Notes under the pieces: generated by a model
Told to the model about the DNA's origin: nothing
Database searches by the model: none
The model's input: only the letters and a program-made list of their open reading frames with translations
In this document: positions 27,365 to 36,290 of the stretch, one piece after another
Numbering within the stretch: the stretch's first letter is position 1
Layout: the number at the start of each line of letters is the position of its first letter
Translations under genes and position numbers: made by a program
Assembly: GCA_949300145.1 (NCBI GenBank)
Contig: CASGDA010000010.1
Location: forward strand, 17,304 to 81,303
Direction of reading: 5' to 3'
Length of the DNA stretch: 64,000 bases
From: an uncultured Treponema sp.
GTDB lineage: Bacteria; Spirochaetota; Spirochaetia; Treponematales; Treponemataceae

Positions 27365-27402
27365 CCATTGTGATGATATGAACAATAATACCATCACAAT
27401 GG
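27365..27402 (-). promoter_or_regulatory. Inverted repeat between licD and the licC-like fusion
   Basis: Perfect 11-base arms, CCATTGTGATG (27365-27375) and CATCACAATGG (27392-27402), fill the 46-base gap between licD's stop and the next start. No U-run follows, so it is more likely a processing or attenuation hairpin or a protein-binding site than a strong terminator. Confidence 0.65.
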
Positions 27403-27403
27403 T

Positions 27404-28099
27404 TTATTCGTCCAGTTTATTTTTGTTTTTTAATTTATAATCCTTGGCGGCTTTATTCAAGCGGAACATTTTTGACATATAACGTCTGATATAGAATAAC
27501 AATTTCTTAGGCAGATACAGGGGGGAGGTATGTGCCAATTTCTTAAGCTGGTAACTTATCCCGTTTTTTGACGGGGCATTCGCTATAGGCACATTCCATG
27601 TTTTTCCGTACAATTTCCTCATAAACCCGGGAGCATCAGAGGGTATGTTGAATTTTTCACCCAGAAAATCGATTGTGTCCAGCTCGGAGAGGAACCGGTA
27701 CGGGACGGTTATCCTTCCGCCCAAATCCCAGCGCCGGATAAAGTGAAGGAATCTGGTTTCATTTTCGTAAAAGATATCCACCTGTTCAGACGTGGGCTCT
27801 CCGTTATCCGTTGTGTTAACAAACTGGAACATTCTTCCGTTCCAGTCTTCATCGGGAATGTTTTTCAACCCGGCGGCCTCAAGCTCCGGTAAAACCGACA
27901 TGAATTTTTCGTAGTCTTTGCCGTAAATGCCCATGTCGGCATCATCATCGTGGGCAATAAAATTATGCTCCCTGATTGCGCCCAGACAGGTTCCGTAATG
28001 AAGCCAGCACTGTATCCCATGCTTCGCCAAAATATCCCTGATGGTAACCATGTTTTTAAGTAACTGCTGCGGGTTTCTGATTGCAAAATCCCTTGCCAT
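27404..28099 (-). CDS. licD: LicD-family phosphotransferase
   Basis: HGIQCWLHYGTCLGAIREHN and FIAHDDDADMGIYGKDYEKF are the LicD nucleotidyltransferase-fold motifs, with the Asp cluster for metal binding. LicD proteins move phosphocholine (or a related phospho-amino-alcohol) from the CDP form to cell-surface sugars. The adjoining LicC-like fusion probably supplies that donor. There is no signal peptide; a cytoplasmic enzyme acting on lipid-linked glycan is expected. It follows the GT4 gene by 2 bases. Confidence 0.88.
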   Translation of the reverse strand: MARDFAIRNPQQLLKNMVTIRDILAKHGIQCWLHYGTCLGAIREHNFIAHDDDADMGIYGKDYEKFMSVLPELEAAGLKNIPDEDWNGRMFQFVNTTDNGEPTSEQVDIFYENETRFLHFIRRWDLGGRITVPYRFLSELDTIDFLGEKFNIPSDAPGFMRKLYGKTWNVPIANAPSKNGISYQLKKLAHTSPLYLPKKLLFYIRRYMSKMFRLNKAAKDYKLKNKNKLDE

Positions 28100-28101
28100 A
28101 A

Positions 28102-29349
28102 TTAAATTCCTTTGTACATTTCTATTAACCTATCCGCCAAAACATCGCAGTCATAATTTTTAAGCGCAAAATCACGGGCCCTTTTCCCGAACTCCGCAAT
28201 CTTTTCCCTGTTATCAGAAAAGTACATAATATATTCCGCAATGGCTTCCGGATTTTTTTCCGGAACAAGGAAACCTGTAACACCGTCCTGCAAGCCCTCG
28301 GGAATGCCGCCGATATTTGACGCAATTACGGGCAATCCTGCGGCTTCCGCTTCCTGAACCACCAAGCCCTGCCCTTCTTCCGCGCCGTTATCCGCCCTGA
28401 TGCTGGGGAAAATCAACACATCACAGTCTTGATAAATTTGTAAAATCTCCGTGTCAATTTTATTTCCAGTAAAAACAACTTTATCTTGGATTCCCAAAGA
28501 ATTGCATTTCTCTTCCAGATTTCTTTTGTATCCAGGAGATCCGTCTCCAACAATAAAATATTTTAACCCGGGGACTTTATCTTTTATCAAAGCAACAGCA
28601 TTTATTGAATATTCAAATCCTTTCAAATCTACAAGTCTTCCTACAGATACCAGAATGAGATTTTCTTTATTCAGTACATAACTTTTTTGTTCATAATCAT
28701 CGGGGAAAACCCCTACAGGTAGTACTTTTATTTTAGATTCAGAACATCCGTTTTTTATTATATTGCTCTTTATAAAATTTGTACCGCAAGTAACAATATC
28801 AACGCAATCAAAAACCGATTTATATACCCCGGGTTTATGTTTCTTAGGAAACACCGTTATATCGGAACCATGGAAGGTTACAATGAGCCTGTCGCAAAAT
28901 CCGTACCGTTTAAGGAATGCCCCCACAAAACCGTTCTGCCCGAACTGGCAGTGTATGACATCGAAATGGAGTTTACGGGAATAAAAATACCAGGCATAAT
29001 AAAGGACTTTGCCATTGAGCGCCATTGTTTTCCACCGTCTGACGGAAATGGCATCAAACAATACCAGGGGATGGGTGAAAAGCATTTTAAAGAAAACCGG
29101 TATGAGGCGCAACATTCTTTTCTTCATGTTACGGGGTATATTGAGTTTGACAAGATTATCCTCTAATTTAGCCTCATAAAAAAGTCTATGATTTTGAGAG
29201 ACAGATGATTCGTCATTTTCCATCTCTGTGGATGAAAAAATCACAGGAGAAGATTCTACCGGAAATTTACGTTTAAGAGAGACAATTTGATTTATGATGA
29301 ATTTTTCCGAAATGGTCGGAAAAGAATTTACAATCATTCCTATTTTCAT
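28102..29349 (-). CDS. Glycosyltransferase family 4
   Basis: A GT-B enzyme with KIGMIVNSFPTISEKFIINQ at the N-terminus, FDVIHCQFGQNGFVGAFL in the acceptor domain, and the C-terminal donor-site motif NGAEEGQGLVVQEAEAAGLP (the E-x7-E motif) with VIASNIGGIPEGLQDG. The WD-like LVSVGRLVDLKGFEY is the interdomain motif. It adds a hexose to the surface polysaccharide using a nucleotide sugar. The ATG at 29349 lies one base after the previous stop, and GGAG falls inside the upstream gene's end, so translation is coupled. Confidence 0.9.
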   Translation of the reverse strand: MKIGMIVNSFPTISEKFIINQIVSLKRKFPVESSPVIFSSTEMENDESSVSQNHRLFYEAKLEDNLVKLNIPRNMKKRMLRLIPVFFKMLFTHPLVLFDAISVRRWKTMALNGKVLYYAWYFYSRKLHFDVIHCQFGQNGFVGAFLKRYGFCDRLIVTFHGSDITVFPKKHKPGVYKSVFDCVDIVTCGTNFIKSNIIKNGCSESKIKVLPVGVFPDDYEQKSYVLNKENLILVSVGRLVDLKGFEYSINAVALIKDKVPGLKYFIVGDGSPGYKRNLEEKCNSLGIQDKVVFTGNKIDTEILQIYQDCDVLIFPSIRADNGAEEGQGLVVQEAEAAGLPVIASNIGGIPEGLQDGVTGFLVPEKNPEAIAEYIMYFSDNREKIAEFGKRARDFALKNYDCDVLADRLIEMYKGI

Positions 29350-29350
29350 T

Positions 29351-30367
29351 TCAATCTCCAAAAAAATCTGATATTTTTATTTTATAAACACCAATCCGCC
29401 ATGATTTGAATATGCGGGGTTTGTTTTCCGAATAGCAAACGGTCAGTATTCCGTCTTTTATAAAACCTGAAGAGCGGTAACAACCGGACAGTACTTCCCT
29501 GCCGCAAAAAGTCCAGTGTTTCAAATCGGAACTCCGGGCAATGTACAGTGAATAATGCTTTCTGTCCTGTCCATGCCTCACTGCCGAGATAAGCATATAA
29601 TACAAGAACGGAGTCCGCTCAGAGTCTGTAATGATATCGACATGCCAGGGGATGACGGGTAAATTATCAAAAACCGGTGTGCCGGGGGATTCAAAGTCAA
29701 AGCAGCCGGGCGCCTGTCCGGTGACATACTGTATATAATGGCGGGGCGGATCGGACTTTTCCACATTCATCACATAATACAAATATCCGGTGTTTCCGTC
29801 TGAATCCGGTGTGCCGAAATAAACCTGGGCGGGGGACACGGGGAACTGAATATTTCCGTGATTCTCAAAATTCTGCGTATGTATGATTGAATCCTGCCAG
29901 AGTATTCTGTCAGTACTTGTCAAAAGATGTATGTTCTGTTTTTCAGGACGGCGGGTTTCAAGATAAACCAAATAATAAACACCGCCGAACAGGGCAATGT
30001 CCGGGTCATCATTGTGGTCTGTTTCCGGCGCAGGCGCAAGGGGATTCAGATTTTTTCGCTCCTCATGAAAATGCAAGCCGTCGTCCGACACGAGGACGGA
30101 AGGGTTCTCATAATAATCATTGGTCGCCGGATAAGGTGTGAAGGCCAGCACATAAAACGGACTTTCGTTTTGCACCAAAATATCCGGATGGACAGCCTGC
30201 CCTGATTTATCGTAAGTGGGGGTTTTTATCGGGATTTTTTTATATAATGGAAGTTGATCTATATTGCAACCGGAATAACGCAACAAGAAAGGTATTTGTG
30301 TTATACAATTGAAAATCATTCCGCAGAATTTATAAATTACAAATTTAGTCTTCTTACTGATTATCAT
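29351..30367 (-). CDS. GH43/GH32-like five-bladed propeller protein
   Basis: The sequence has repeated blades with Asp-Pro motifs: SGQAVHPDILVQNESPFYV, ETDHNDDPDIALFGGVYYLV, IPWHVDIITDSERTPFLYYM and LYIARSSDLKHWTFCGREVL, as in clan GH-F/J furanosidase folds. The N-terminus has a hydrophobic segment (VIYKFCGMIFNCITQIPFLL) that may anchor it. It could trim or bind furanosides, or be a non-catalytic propeller as sometimes found in polysaccharide loci. Its 3' neighbour starts one base after it, and the preceding gene overlaps by 14 bases. Confidence 0.6.
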   Translation of the reverse strand: MIISKKTKFVIYKFCGMIFNCITQIPFLLRYSGCNIDQLPLYKKIPIKTPTYDKSGQAVHPDILVQNESPFYVLAFTPYPATNDYYENPSVLVSDDGLHFHEERKNLNPLAPAPETDHNDDPDIALFGGVYYLVYLETRRPEKQNIHLLTSTDRILWQDSIIHTQNFENHGNIQFPVSPAQVYFGTPDSDGNTGYLYYVMNVEKSDPPRHYIQYVTGQAPGCFDFESPGTPVFDNLPVIPWHVDIITDSERTPFLYYMLISAVRHGQDRKHYSLYIARSSDLKHWTFCGREVLSGCYRSSGFIKDGILTVCYSENKPRIFKSWRIGVYKIKISDFFGD

Positions 30368-31547
30368 TTTTATAAAGCCCGTCCATATATTTTTCCATTA
30401 CATTCTGCCACGCCTGGGCCCAGTCAAAGCGGAATCGTTCCGCCCGCTGAAGGCAACATTCCCTGATGTGCAGGTAAAATCCGTTGTCCTCAATGCAACG
30501 CTGTATGAGGGCTGCGGTTTGTTCCGGATGCCCGTTTTCAAAAAGGCATTCCTGGGGCAGAATGTCAGGGATGCCGCCCACATTGGTTGCTATGACCGGG
30601 CATCCGCAATGCAGGGCTTCCAGCACCGTGTCGGGAAAGGCGTCGTACAGAGTCGGGTACACCAGAAGCCCGCACGAAGCAAAGAACGGGAACGGCGGGT
30701 TGACATAGCCTTCAAAGGAAATATTATCCTGTATACCCAACTCTTCCACCGCCTCCTTCGCGGCGCAAAGCTCCCGCTCAGTCCCCCTTCCCAGAACAGA
30801 CAGATGCAGGTTTCGGCCGGTTTGTTCCGTCACCAGAGCAAAGGCTTTCAGCATATGGTACAAGCCTTTCGATAAGGAAATGCCGCCGGCGAAAACCAGT
30901 TTTTCCGGGGATGTTTCCTTGTTGGTGTTTTCCCATTCGGGAGTGCAGCGGGGAAGCCCGATGTTGCCGGGAATGATTACCGTGGTGTTTTTGTCCGCGC
31001 CGGTACGCTCGCAGTACAAGTCCCGGTCGCAGATATTCTGGAAGGCGGTCAGCCGTGCCTTGCGGGCAACCAGTTTTTCCCGGCGCCGGTTGACCTGCTC
31101 ATACAGCAGCGAAAACAAGTATTCCCGGAAAGAGAGGGAACCTGATTTACGCAGTATACGGGCACGGGTGATGTCGTTGCACCGGAAAGCGTAAAAGAGG
31201 GGCGCTCCCGTCACTGAACACAGGTACAGGGCTGCATTTAAGTGCATGTCCCCGTGGATGTGTACCCACTCCACCCCGCCGGCTTGTTCCAGAACCGGGC
31301 AGATTTCAGTATCGTAGCACCGCTTAACGGCCTTGCGGAACAGGAAGGACGCCGGGGGAAAGCCGCGGCGCTTGTAAGGAACCGTCAGCGGTATTTTCGT
31401 GAAAGAGACCGGAGTGTATTCAAGCAGGGTATTCATAATCACGTACACCCGGTTCCCTTTTGCGGCAAGGGATTCCATCAGCTCCAGGTAGCGGCGGTTG
31501 GCGCCGGTACGCATTTCTTTGTTCAGAAAAATTCCAAGTATGGTCAT
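30354..31547 (-). CDS. Glycosyltransferase family 4
   Basis: A second GT-B enzyme: TILGIFLNKEMRTGANRRYL at the N-terminus, LVFAGGISLSKGLYHMLKAF as interdomain motif, and LVYPTLYDAFPDTVLEALHC with GCPVIATNVGGIPDILPQEC as the nucleotide-sugar site. It likely adds a sugar in the same polysaccharide. Codon use and composition are like the flanking genes from 25 to 33 kb and unlike the AT-rich block upstream. It overlaps both neighbours. Confidence 0.9.
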   Translation of the reverse strand: MTILGIFLNKEMRTGANRRYLELMESLAAKGNRVYVIMNTLLEYTPVSFTKIPLTVPYKRRGFPPASFLFRKAVKRCYDTEICPVLEQAGGVEWVHIHGDMHLNAALYLCSVTGAPLFYAFRCNDITRARILRKSGSLSFREYLFSLLYEQVNRRREKLVARKARLTAFQNICDRDLYCERTGADKNTTVIIPGNIGLPRCTPEWENTNKETSPEKLVFAGGISLSKGLYHMLKAFALVTEQTGRNLHLSVLGRGTERELCAAKEAVEELGIQDNISFEGYVNPPFPFFASCGLLVYPTLYDAFPDTVLEALHCGCPVIATNVGGIPDILPQECLFENGHPEQTAALIQRCIEDNGFYLHIRECCLQRAERFRFDWAQAWQNVMEKYMDGLYKNDNQ

Positions 31548-32413
31548 GGGAACCGCCGTTTTTTTGTTTTAATGTCGGTGACAATGTAATGCTCCGACTC
31601 GTTGTATGTGTGGGTTCCGATGGCGGTGTACCCGGGACTGTTGTACTGCTCCGGGGGAAGGATGTCGGACAGCTTTGATTCCCTGTAAACTGACGGCGAA
31701 AGCTCTTCAATTTCCATAAGGTGCATGGCCCTGCCGTAAAACCGCGCACAGTCCTGGGCAGGGCGGACAAGCTTTCCGTCTTTGGAAAACACCCGGCCCG
31801 CATTCCTGCTGAAAGCGGCACTGTCAACCACCGGATTCGCGGGATGGGCTGTCCAGCCGCCGTCGGGGAAGGAATCCGAGTAATACACGAAGGCCTTCTG
31901 ATTCAAACTGTCCCCCGGTTTTTCCGCAACATTGGCGACCAAATAAAAGACACCGTTGTGGCGGATGATATCCGTGTCAACGGCGCAGATACCCAGTATC
32001 AGGGTACGGTGGAACTCCCAGACTCCGGGGAAGGATGTGCACCGGTAACAGTCTATGCTGTTGTTTTCGTTGGATTCGGGAATCATGTAAAGCTCCCCGC
32101 CGGATTCGAACAGATGGGGATATGAGAGGTGGAAGTCTTTTTCCAGCACTTGATTGAAGCCGGAGCAGCTCATGTCGGGCTGGAGGGTTATATATCCCAG
32201 CGTCCCGTTTTTGCCGGCGAACTGCTGCTCAATAAAGATGTACAGCAAGCCGTCCCGTTCCAGCGGGAAAGGGTCTGCCCAGATGCAGTCATCCCGGGGA
32301 GGCATAAGGTGCACTGTATCCCCGGAACGCTTATCAGTGACAACGAGACTGTATTGTTCCCGGTACCTGAGTTTTTCGATTTTCCGGCGTATTTTCCGTA
32401 TCAGTTTAGGCAT
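31544..32413 (-). CDS. Propeller protein like the GINT1 / formyltransferase-associated N-domain
   Basis: The segment DDCIWADPFPLERDGLLYIF (usual form ADPFLFE..G.YYLFFE) begins a propeller domain that is found beside glucosamine inositolphosphorylceramide transferases and sugar formyltransferases. Later blades include LSYPHLFESGGELYMIPE, VDTDIIRHNGVFYLVANV and VRPAQDCARFYGRAM. There is no GT64 catalytic half, so this is a stand-alone propeller of unknown activity in glycan assembly. ATGA-type overlap with the next gene shows tight coupling. Confidence 0.65.
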   Translation of the reverse strand: MPKLIRKIRRKIEKLRYREQYSLVVTDKRSGDTVHLMPPRDDCIWADPFPLERDGLLYIFIEQQFAGKNGTLGYITLQPDMSCSGFNQVLEKDFHLSYPHLFESGGELYMIPESNENNSIDCYRCTSFPGVWEFHRTLILGICAVDTDIIRHNGVFYLVANVAEKPGDSLNQKAFVYYSDSFPDGGWTAHPANPVVDSAAFSRNAGRVFSKDGKLVRPAQDCARFYGRAMHLMEIEELSPSVYRESKLSDILPPEQYNSPGYTAIGTHTYNESEHYIVTDIKTKKRRFP

Positions 32414-32417
32414 AGGG

Positions 32418-33203
32418 TTATCCTTTCTTTTTTAAAATATTCCGGACAAATGTCGAGAGCTTTCCCTTAAAACTTACCGGGATGATGCAAGAATATTCAG
32501 GATGCTTTTCCCCGCCGAAAGCTTCTTTAAATTTGTTTATGGAGAGTTTTTCAGTATCAGTGTTTCCCCCATACCATCCGCCGAAATCGTAATAAGGTAT
32601 CCCCTGTTCCTTAAAATACAACATATCGTCAAGGTGAAGGAATTTATTCACACGCCCAACCCGGTTGCGGGCTTCCTTGTCTTCGTTGTTTCTGAATAAT
32701 GAGGCGGACTGGTGCAGGCGGGCTTTCCCGTCAGATACAACATAGCAGTGCATAACCAGCGGCTCGCCGGTCTCGTTGTCTTTTATGCAACGGACACAGA
32801 TATTGCCGGCTGTTAAAAACTGCTCGTAGTCGGAAAAGCTTACGGTTCCACGGTTTTTTGTTTTTGCGAAATCATTGAAAAAGCGGATATAAATGTCAAA
32901 CCGTGCCATGTCTTTTTCCCCGCAGGAGAAAAAGGTTTCCGCCGTGACATTATCCTTTGTTTTTCCACGGTTTGCCTGGTACTTTGTTGTTTTGTCGAAG
33001 CCGGATGTAATTTCTTCCTCTGTCCGGGACAAATCAATCAGCAAGGTATACAGATTTTCCACAGCAGAAGCTCCCGGAGGCAACGAGTCCACGTAATGGC
33101 AGCGGATAATATCAGTCCCGGACTGCAATGCAGTTTCAATTTCCGTATTGTTATACCATATTTCCGCAATTTTTATACCTTTTTTTATTCGATTATAAAT
33201 CAT
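32418..33203 (-). CDS. FemAB/GNAT-like acyltransferase
   Basis: The C-terminal half matches the FemAB-type GNAT fold: NICVRCIKDNETGEPLVMHC, KFLHLDDMLYFKEQGIPYYD, FGGWYG and INKFKEAFGGEKHPEY. The last is the typical KxxFGG motif. Such proteins transfer an amino acid or acyl group to a peptidoglycan or capsule intermediate. In a polysaccharide operon it may acylate or aminoacylate an amino sugar. It overlaps the upstream GT32-like gene by 4 bases. Confidence 0.7.
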   Translation of the reverse strand: MIYNRIKKGIKIAEIWYNNTEIETALQSGTDIIRCHYVDSLPPGASAVENLYTLLIDLSRTEEEITSGFDKTTKYQANRGKTKDNVTAETFFSCGEKDMARFDIYIRFFNDFAKTKNRGTVSFSDYEQFLTAGNICVRCIKDNETGEPLVMHCYVVSDGKARLHQSASLFRNNEDKEARNRVGRVNKFLHLDDMLYFKEQGIPYYDFGGWYGGNTDTEKLSINKFKEAFGGEKHPEYSCIIPVSFKGKLSTFVRNILKKKG

Positions 33204-34171
33204 GACCGGTTCCTTTTTAATAAATTAAACAGAAAAGATTGATATGGTATAAAAAAATTAAGAATTTTTTCAATCTTTTCTATTTGTTTATCTTGAAGTT
33301 TCCATAAAGGTTTTTTTATTTTTTTTGTTTGCAATTCTGGATATTTTATCTTTAAAGCCGAAAGAACAACAGGAGCTGCAATATAATTACCATCTGTAAG
33401 AGCTTGTAACAAAGTTTTAGGCGTATTGCTTCCATCTGAATTCTTTGTCCATGTTGCGGCGAAATGATGGCACATACAAGTATTTTCCGAGAATGTCATA
33501 ATAACCTTTTGCTTATTCCGTTCTGTAAGCGGAGAAAAATAATCTTGCGGATATATTTTTATATTATTAACAATCACCGGTTGCGCAACATTATAGAAAA
33601 GTCCGTCCTTTGAAATTGCCTGATTTCCAGATGTTTTCTTTTCCAATTCTAAAAAATATAAAGACATTAAGTCGGGGATAGGAAGCCTTTTTATAAAGTA
33701 ATGCAAAGAGCCTGATAATGTATTTTCATATAAATTGATTAAAAAATCCAGAACCTCATGATTGCTTCCGCATTTAATTCCCATTGAATGGGGCGTTAAT
33801 CCACCGGTTTTATTACTTTCCACTCCAATAAACAAATCATAGTCATCCGAAGTCTGCGCTTCTTCATAAATACGACGGAAGATTTCCCCGTCAATAATTT
33901 CTATATCAGCATCAAGATAAACTCCGCCATACTTTTTTAACAACCAGCATCTGAAATAGTCGCTCAAAAAAGCATGATTCTTTTCTTTTGCCAATGTACG
34001 TGTATATTGATTAAGATCCAACGGGAGGTTTGTTTTATCCCATTGCATAATTGTAAAGTCCGGTAGTTGCTTTTTCCATGTTTCCAAATACGATGCAAAG
34101 GGATCCGGACCATCATCAAAATTAAAAAAAATACGGTGTAATATTTTCTCCATAAAACCATACCTTTTCAT
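33200..34171 (-). CDS. GT32-like glycosyltransferase
   Basis: LHRIFFNFDDGPDPFASYLE at the start and HAFLSDYFRCWLLKKYGGVY followed by LDADIEI (DxD at residues 87-89) are typical of capsular GT32 enzymes that use a nucleotide sugar with metal. The gene is markedly AT-rich, as are the next four genes upstream, suggesting the block was acquired. The annotated ATG at 34171 falls inside a perfect 20-base palindrome. An alternative ATG at 34153 has AAAAGG nine bases before it and may be the real start. Confidence 0.8.
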   Translation of the reverse strand: MKRYGFMEKILHRIFFNFDDGPDPFASYLETWKKQLPDFTIMQWDKTNLPLDLNQYTRTLAKEKNHAFLSDYFRCWLLKKYGGVYLDADIEIIDGEIFRRIYEEAQTSDDYDLFIGVESNKTGGLTPHSMGIKCGSNHEVLDFLINLYENTLSGSLHYFIKRLPIPDLMSLYFLELEKKTSGNQAISKDGLFYNVAQPVIVNNIKIYPQDYFSPLTERNKQKVIMTFSENTCMCHHFAATWTKNSDGSNTPKTLLQALTDGNYIAAPVVLSALKIKYPELQTKKIKKPLWKLQDKQIEKIEKILNFFIPYQSFLFNLLKRNRS

Positions 34172-34188
34172 TCTTTAATTAAAGAATG
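34169..34188. promoter_or_regulatory. Perfect palindrome over the start of the GT32-like gene
   Basis: CATTCTTTAATTAAAGAATG is its own reverse complement over all 20 bases and ends on the first start codon of the gene. It could be an operator or an RNA hairpin hiding the start. The surrounding gap (34172-34226) is very AT-rich with TATATT-like hexamers. Confidence 0.6.
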
Positions 34189-34226
34189 ATATTTTCATAT
34201 ATAATATATTCTGAATACTCTATACA

Positions 34227-35237
34227 TCATAATCTATAATTTTCCTTATTTCTATAAATTTTGTCTCTTATCCCTAACGAATGAATAAATTTATTTAATG
34301 ACATCAATTTACCAAAGATTCTTGGTTTATTTTTTTTCAATTTAAGTAAATCTGAAAACAACTTACTTTCAAGCAGATCCAGCATTTCTGTATCGGCAAG
34401 CAATTTTGTCTGCAAAGAAAAAGCTGTTTTAGGATTATATATATATCGGATGACTTCTTCCGGGACAATTTTTTTTACAGCGATACTTGAAAGAACATCT
34501 GTATCAGCTAAAATATAAGGATGCGGCTTATACTCTTGAGTGGCAAAATAATGAATTATTTTTGCATCGGTTAGGAACGGCAACCCGCCTTTCAAAACCT
34601 GGCAATTCCAAACATCATCCAACTGTTGTATAATATTACCGCATAAACAATTAGCCTCATTCAATGATATTTGGTCAATAGAAACACCTCGTTCCACGCA
34701 TTCTTTCCATAGGCGATGCCAAGTTTCAAAAAAATTATAGGATGATTCTGTTTCTTTCACATACATAACGCCACTATTAAAATGACAATCACTGTGTAAA
34801 GCATTTGTCATTTTAACTGCATTATGCGTATCAACAACTCTTGCCCGGGCATAATATTTACTCAGCGGAACATGAGTATCCAATACTCCTGCAATCTCAT
34901 ACGGGATTTGTTCAATTTCAGACAAAGTATCAGCAACAACAGTATCACAATCAATATAGAGAAAATCACCGGATATATTCCTACGCATTGTTGTTTTTAA
35001 GAAACGAGATTTTTGCTTTTGGGAATATGTATTCGGAATATCAACAGAAATAATGTCTGTAATATACGGCAGTATATACTGCTTCTCTGTTTCCAGATAT
35101 TGCTTCGTAGCGCTATCCGTCAATACAGTTGTATGCGCATCCGGCATACGGTATTTTAGAGAATACAATGACAAAAACATCTGTTCAGCGTATAAATCCT
35201 GATTTGAACAGATCAATACGTATACATATTTTATCAT
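34227..35237 (-). CDS. GT8/GT77-like nucleotide-sugar glycosyltransferase
   Basis: GT-A-like protein with KYVYVLICSNQDLYAEQMFL at the N-terminus, FLYIDCDTVV (DxD at residues 96-98) and HFNSGVMYVK downstream, plus the DAKIIHYF metal-ligand region. It likely adds a hexose. I set the start at 35237, which overlaps the upstream stop as ATGA, rather than 27 bases earlier. AT-rich composition matches the block 33.2-37.3 kb. Confidence 0.75.
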   Translation of the reverse strand: MIKYVYVLICSNQDLYAEQMFLSLYSLKYRMPDAHTTVLTDSATKQYLETEKQYILPYITDIISVDIPNTYSQKQKSRFLKTTMRRNISGDFLYIDCDTVVADTLSEIEQIPYEIAGVLDTHVPLSKYYARARVVDTHNAVKMTNALHSDCHFNSGVMYVKETESSYNFFETWHRLWKECVERGVSIDQISLNEANCLCGNIIQQLDDVWNCQVLKGGLPFLTDAKIIHYFATQEYKPHPYILADTDVLSSIAVKKIVPEEVIRYIYNPKTAFSLQTKLLADTEMLDLLESKLFSDLLKLKKNKPRIFGKLMSLNKFIHSLGIRDKIYRNKENYRL

Positions 35238-36278
35238 AATACTTTTAACCCCTTCGCTTTCCAAATTGATATGCCCAGCTTTCTGGGCATAGTCAAAGCG
35301 ATGAAAAGCTTCAGCTTTTTTCCTCCATGGACTTCTTTATTGAAAAAATAATAAAGAAAATTTTGCGCAAACAATTCTTTTTTGAGAAACAAATCTATAT
35401 TTTTAGAATCAAACAAATGTTGAACTGTTCTATAAGGATAATACTTGCATAACAAAGAAAACAAGTTTTCAGAGAATCGGGGCGGCTCTATTGTAAAAAA
35501 CATGGATAATACAACATTGATAATTTTCACTGTCAGATTATTTTTATCTGATAATTCAAGATCAAGTATTTTTTTATATACAATTAGCATACTTATATTT
35601 TGCATACAAAATCCTTTATGATGGGTTAAAGACGCGGAATTTTGAACCCAAAAAGTCAGAGTTTTTGAAGTATAAAAATAACCTTTGTTTTGAATTTGTT
35701 TCAATAAATCTATAAACAAGATATCCTCGCCGCATACAAAATCTGTATCAAACAACAAATTATTATCTCTAATTACACTGCCTCTGATAATCGATGCCAC
35801 CAGATGAAAATACCCCCCCCCCCATGTAATTAGAACGGAATTCATCAGAAAGCAATAATTCATCTGTCTGCATATGTTGCGGGATGATTTCTGTTACTCC
35901 GGATTCATCAATCCGTATTCTTTGACACGCAGAAACATCCACGGAATATTTCATGGCATTTGAATAAAGAATTTCATACATTTCCGGCGCCACATAGTCA
36001 TCTGAATCTGTGAATCCAATAAACTCCCCGGATGCAACCCGCAACCCTGCGTTACGGGCTGCGGAGACTCCTTGGTTTTTCTGCGAAATGTATTTAATCC
36101 TGGAGTCAGCATTCATGTATTTCTCACATATAACAGGAGATGCATCAGTTGAACCATCATTGATGAGTATCAGTTCTATTTCCGCCAAAGTTTGGGACAA
36201 AATACTTTCAATGCATTTGGAGATGAATTTCTCAGAATTATAAACGGGAACAATGACAGACACCTTTGGTAAAGACAT
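35234..36278 (-). pseudogene. GT2 glycosyltransferase, frameshifted at a G11 tract (phase-variable candidate)
   Basis: The N-terminal frame from 36278 is a clear GT2 domain: KVSVIVPVYNSEKFISKCIE, IELILINDGSTDASPVICEK, NQGVSAARNAGLRVASGEFI and FTDSDDYVAP. It stops soon after a run of eleven G on the coding strand (35813-35823). The next frame continues the protein without a gap (GYFHLVASIIRGSVIRDNNL to MPRKLGISIWKAKGLKVL). Ten G would join them into one protein of about 347 residues. Slippage at the tract could switch the enzyme on and off. In the present state only a ~169-residue truncated product is made. Confidence 0.85.
35813..35823. repeat. Homopolymer C11 (G11 on the coding strand) within GT2 gene
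   Basis: Eleven consecutive C on the plus strand. This is the longest G/C homopolymer I found in the window; the next longest is seven. It sits exactly at the frame switch of the GT2 gene. Confidence 0.95.
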
Positions 36279-36290
36279 GAAAACTCCTTT

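Noticed and set aside
35769..35863. Two separate overlapping genes at the GT2 locus
   Set aside because: The downstream frame has no GT2 N-terminus or ribosome site, and its sequence continues the upstream protein directly at the G tract, so one interrupted gene is the simpler reading.
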